DNA from: Salvelinus alpinus
Lineage: Eukaryota > Chordata > Actinopteri > Salmoniformes > Salmonidae
Reading direction: 5' to 3'
DNA: 64,000 bases
Assembly: GCF_045679555.1 (NCBI RefSeq)
Contig: NC_092100.1
Span: 33,729,106-33,793,105, forward strand
Shown: positions 61,405 to 64,000 of the stretch, piece by piece
How the letters are laid out: every line of letters starts with the position of its first letter
Position numbering within the stretch: the stretch's first letter is position 1
Program-made: the position numbers and the translations under genes
The notes under the pieces: generated by a model
What the model saw: the letters and a program-made list of their open reading frames with translations, nothing else
Databases searched by the model: none
Told to the model about the DNA's origin: nothing

Positions 61405-61767
61405 TAGGCCCAATACTATGACATACTGTAAATTGACTTCTCAAGCATCAGATAAGTATACGCAAAAGCAAATGTGCAAAACTTAGCAAATCTATAATAC
61501 TTACTCACAGTCATGCACACATCCACATCTAGTTGAATTTGTTGTAAAATTTGATGGATGGATATAGTGAAAGTCATAGGGGTATAAATCTGTGCAAACA
61601 ATCCTGAAACCAATCATTGAGAAAGAAAATCCACAGTAGAGCCCCAAAGTGTTTGCCTCTCAATCCATTGTCAGCACTGTGGGTAAATTGTAATCTTAAA
61701 AGGCTCAGTGTGTTTTCCTTGTCAAAGCCCAGCCAGCGTACAAGGAGTTAAAAACAATGTACTGCAT
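61405..61767. other. No gene recognised
   Basis: AT-rich sequence between Tc1 G and the LINE tail, with no supported ORF. Confidence 0.4.
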
Positions 61768-62620
61768 GTCAAATCAAATTGTATTTGTCACATGCTTCAG
61801 AAACAACACTGGAAAACTGGGAAAGGGGGATACCTAGTCAGTTGTACAACTGAATGCATTCAAATTAAATGTGTCATCCACATTTAACCCAATCCCTCTG
61901 AATCAGAACGGTGCAGGGGGTTGCCTTAATCGACATCCACGTCATCGTGTAGACTAAACGTGAAATGATTGTTTATGGGCACTTCCCAACAATGCGGAGA
62001 GACAAATAGAGAAATAATAGAAAAATACTACTAGGACCAAATACACAATGTGTAACGATAACATCATTATATACATGGGGTAAGTATCGAGTCGATACGA
62101 GGTACGAGGTAATAGAGTTAGATATGTACATATAGGTTGGGATAAAGTGACTAAGCAATGGGATAGATAAACAGTAGCAGCAGTGTATGTGATGAGTCAA
62201 AAGAGTTAATGCAAAAATGGTCCGTGCAGATAGTCCGGGGTAGCTACTTGGTTAACTATACAGCAGTTTAATGGCTTGGGGGTAGAAAGCTGTTTAGGGT
62301 CCTGTTGGTTCTAGACTTGGTGCATCAGTACCACTAGCAGAGAGAAGAGTAGCAGAGAGAAGAGTCTATGACTTAGGTGGCTGAAGTCTTTGACATTTTT
62401 TAGGGCCTTCCTCTGACACTGCGTGGTACAGAGGTCCTGGATGGCAGAGAGCTCAGCCCCAGAGATAAACTAGGCTGTACGCATTACCCTCTGTAGCGCC
62501 TAGTGGTCGAATGCCAAGCAGTTGCCATATCAAGCGGTGATGCAGCCAGTCAAGATGCTCTCAATGGTGCAGCTGTAGACATTTTTGAGGATCTGAGAAT
62601 CTTTCCAGCGTCCTGAGGGG
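61768..62620 (-). mobile_element. CR1/Rex1-like LINE 3' part
   Basis: The tail starts CAAATCAAATTGTATTTGTC ACATGC as at 3083 and 24229. From about 62265 (TTTAATGGCTTGGGGGTAGA) to 62615 it aligns with the C-terminal coding region at 24570-24910, but is more decayed. It stops abruptly at TCCTGAGGGG, where the next element begins. Confidence 0.65.
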
Positions 62621-64000
62621 TGTCGTGTCTTTGGCTATGCCGGATTAAGTGATATGACATGCTATTCTATAAAACCTTTTCTCTGTAATTAATATTACCT
62701 GATTGAGCTAATCATGTAAATGTAATTAACTAGAAAGTCGGGGCACCACGAAAGAATATTTATAGAGCTGTTATCTTCCGAATAAACTCTTAAAGACCTA
62801 ATAATATTTTACACCAATAGCAGTCAATATTAATCGTCACCTTATTTCAGTCTCATCTGAAAGTTGTAAATTCTTGGTTATCTTCATGAACCCTGGCTAA
62901 CAAGTAAAATCAGCAATACAAAATTGGGTTTAATTATTTATTTACTAAATACCTAACTAATCACACAGAATTACATATACACAGAATTAACCATACATTG
63001 ATTACAAATTATGTCGTAAAGGAAAACGTCCCTGGCGGACGGAACAGATATGACAGCTGGTTACCCGAAGAAAATGGGTTTGGGTTTGAGTGAAAGAGCG
63101 GGAAGACTGAAGAACAAAGGGAGAAGCGATGTCTCTATCGGGCTGTAGGCAGCCACTCTATCGTAAATATAGAATCTTATGCATTCTAAATTACCCCCCA
63201 TTTGGAAATGGAAAACGCAATAAATATTTACTGCTAGCTGCGCTTCAATAGGTTGGTGGTAGATGGAAGGCCGTGTTGCCCAACAGAGTCCTTTGTCCTT
63301 TGAAGAGTGTCTCTGGTGGTGAACGGGAAACGTTGTAGTGTCGTCGTTGTGTGGTAGACGGGATACTCTGTCCGTCCTTTCCTAGCCCACGTTTACAGCG
63401 GCCGCTGCTAACTCAACGGCTAGGAGGTATCACTTCTGTAGCGAATAAGACTTCCAAGTTAAGACCATTCGCAACCAAAGCTCATGCTGAGGTTGGCTTT
63501 GTTCTGTAGTTATTATCTGAATCCTTCTGACATCGGATCGTCATCCTAATGTACCCGGAACAGCAGGTTACATTTTCGTCAAGGGCTTATATAGTGGAGG
63601 GAGAAGGGTGTGTTTCATAGTTTATAACCCATATCTCTTCACAGGGGTGGGCCACTGATTGAGCAGAGCCATAACCTTATGAAAACCCAAATCTCTCATT
63701 TGGAAGCTAAAATGACATTTAATCTTTTCACAAATAATTTTATTTTTAAACATTTGAATTGCACAACAATTTCACGTGAATCTGATAACTATAATGTGTA
63801 GACTTTCCCAGATACAGTTTATGTTGTCCTGTCATCAGTCATAATGTCTCAGATGACAACCAAACTGACATCATATTCATTAAGTACCAACGCATATTTT
63901 CAACTGGTTCTATTACCGAAATATGGTTCCTTTCCCTCCACTTGTTTGATGTTCCCAGACTCTCTGTTTAACAAAAGCTATTCAAGAGTCCCTCTGTAGA
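62621..64000. mobile_element. Possible LTR or other large repeat, cut by the window edge
   Basis: At 62621 the LINE is broken by sequence starting TGTCGTGTCTTTGGCTATGC, which I believe recurs in salmonid genomes. It begins with TG and contains CAATAAATATTT and TTATATAGTGGAGG words, which would fit an LTR, but the far end is outside the window, so ends and target duplication cannot be checked. No ORF above 60 codons with a domain is seen. Confidence 0.3.

Overview
This window is nuclear DNA from a salmonid fish (trout, salmon or char; I cannot fix the genus). It has split vertebrate genes with GT-AG introns, and its interspersed repeats are those typical of salmonids: a HpaI-type SINE with its GTTAAC site, related tRNA-derived SINEs, a Sleeping Beauty-type Tc1 element, other Tc1 families and long (CA)n tracts. 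No bacterial, phage or CRISPR feature is present.

Two protein-coding genes occupy the first 20 kb in convergent (tail-to-tail) orientation. idh2 (3514-11125, + strand) is the mitochondrial NADP-dependent isocitrate dehydrogenase. Its eleven exons splice in frame to 451 codons. znf710 (19836-13621, - strand) is an eleven-finger C2H2 protein whose five coding exons splice in frame to 692 codons. From memory, human IDH2 and ZNF710 are also convergent neighbours on 15q26, so this is conserved synteny. The two genes may end within about 100 bp of each other.

From about 20 kb to the right edge I find no host gene. This stretch is a nested archive of transposable elements: seven Tc1/mariner-type copies (26.2, 27.2, 30.5, 35.1, 37.6, 46.3 and 59.5 kb), CR1/Rex1-like and other LINE fragments (24.2, 34.5, 43.9 and 61.8 kb), two decayed Ty3/Gypsy chromodomain retrotransposons (39.7-42.1 and 52.6-57.6 kb), three solo LTRs of one family sitting inside other elements, three copies of a hAT-like MITE, several other MITEs, and polypurine tracts.

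The points most worth checking are: an apparently intact Tc1 transposase (340 codons, D153/D244/E279) between terminal inverted repeats that look identical over about 200 bp; a hairpin kept in all three solo LTRs, with a compensatory base-pair change; long (UG)n tracts in the znf710 transcript just upstream of two coding exons; and the near-abutting 3' ends of idh2 and znf710.
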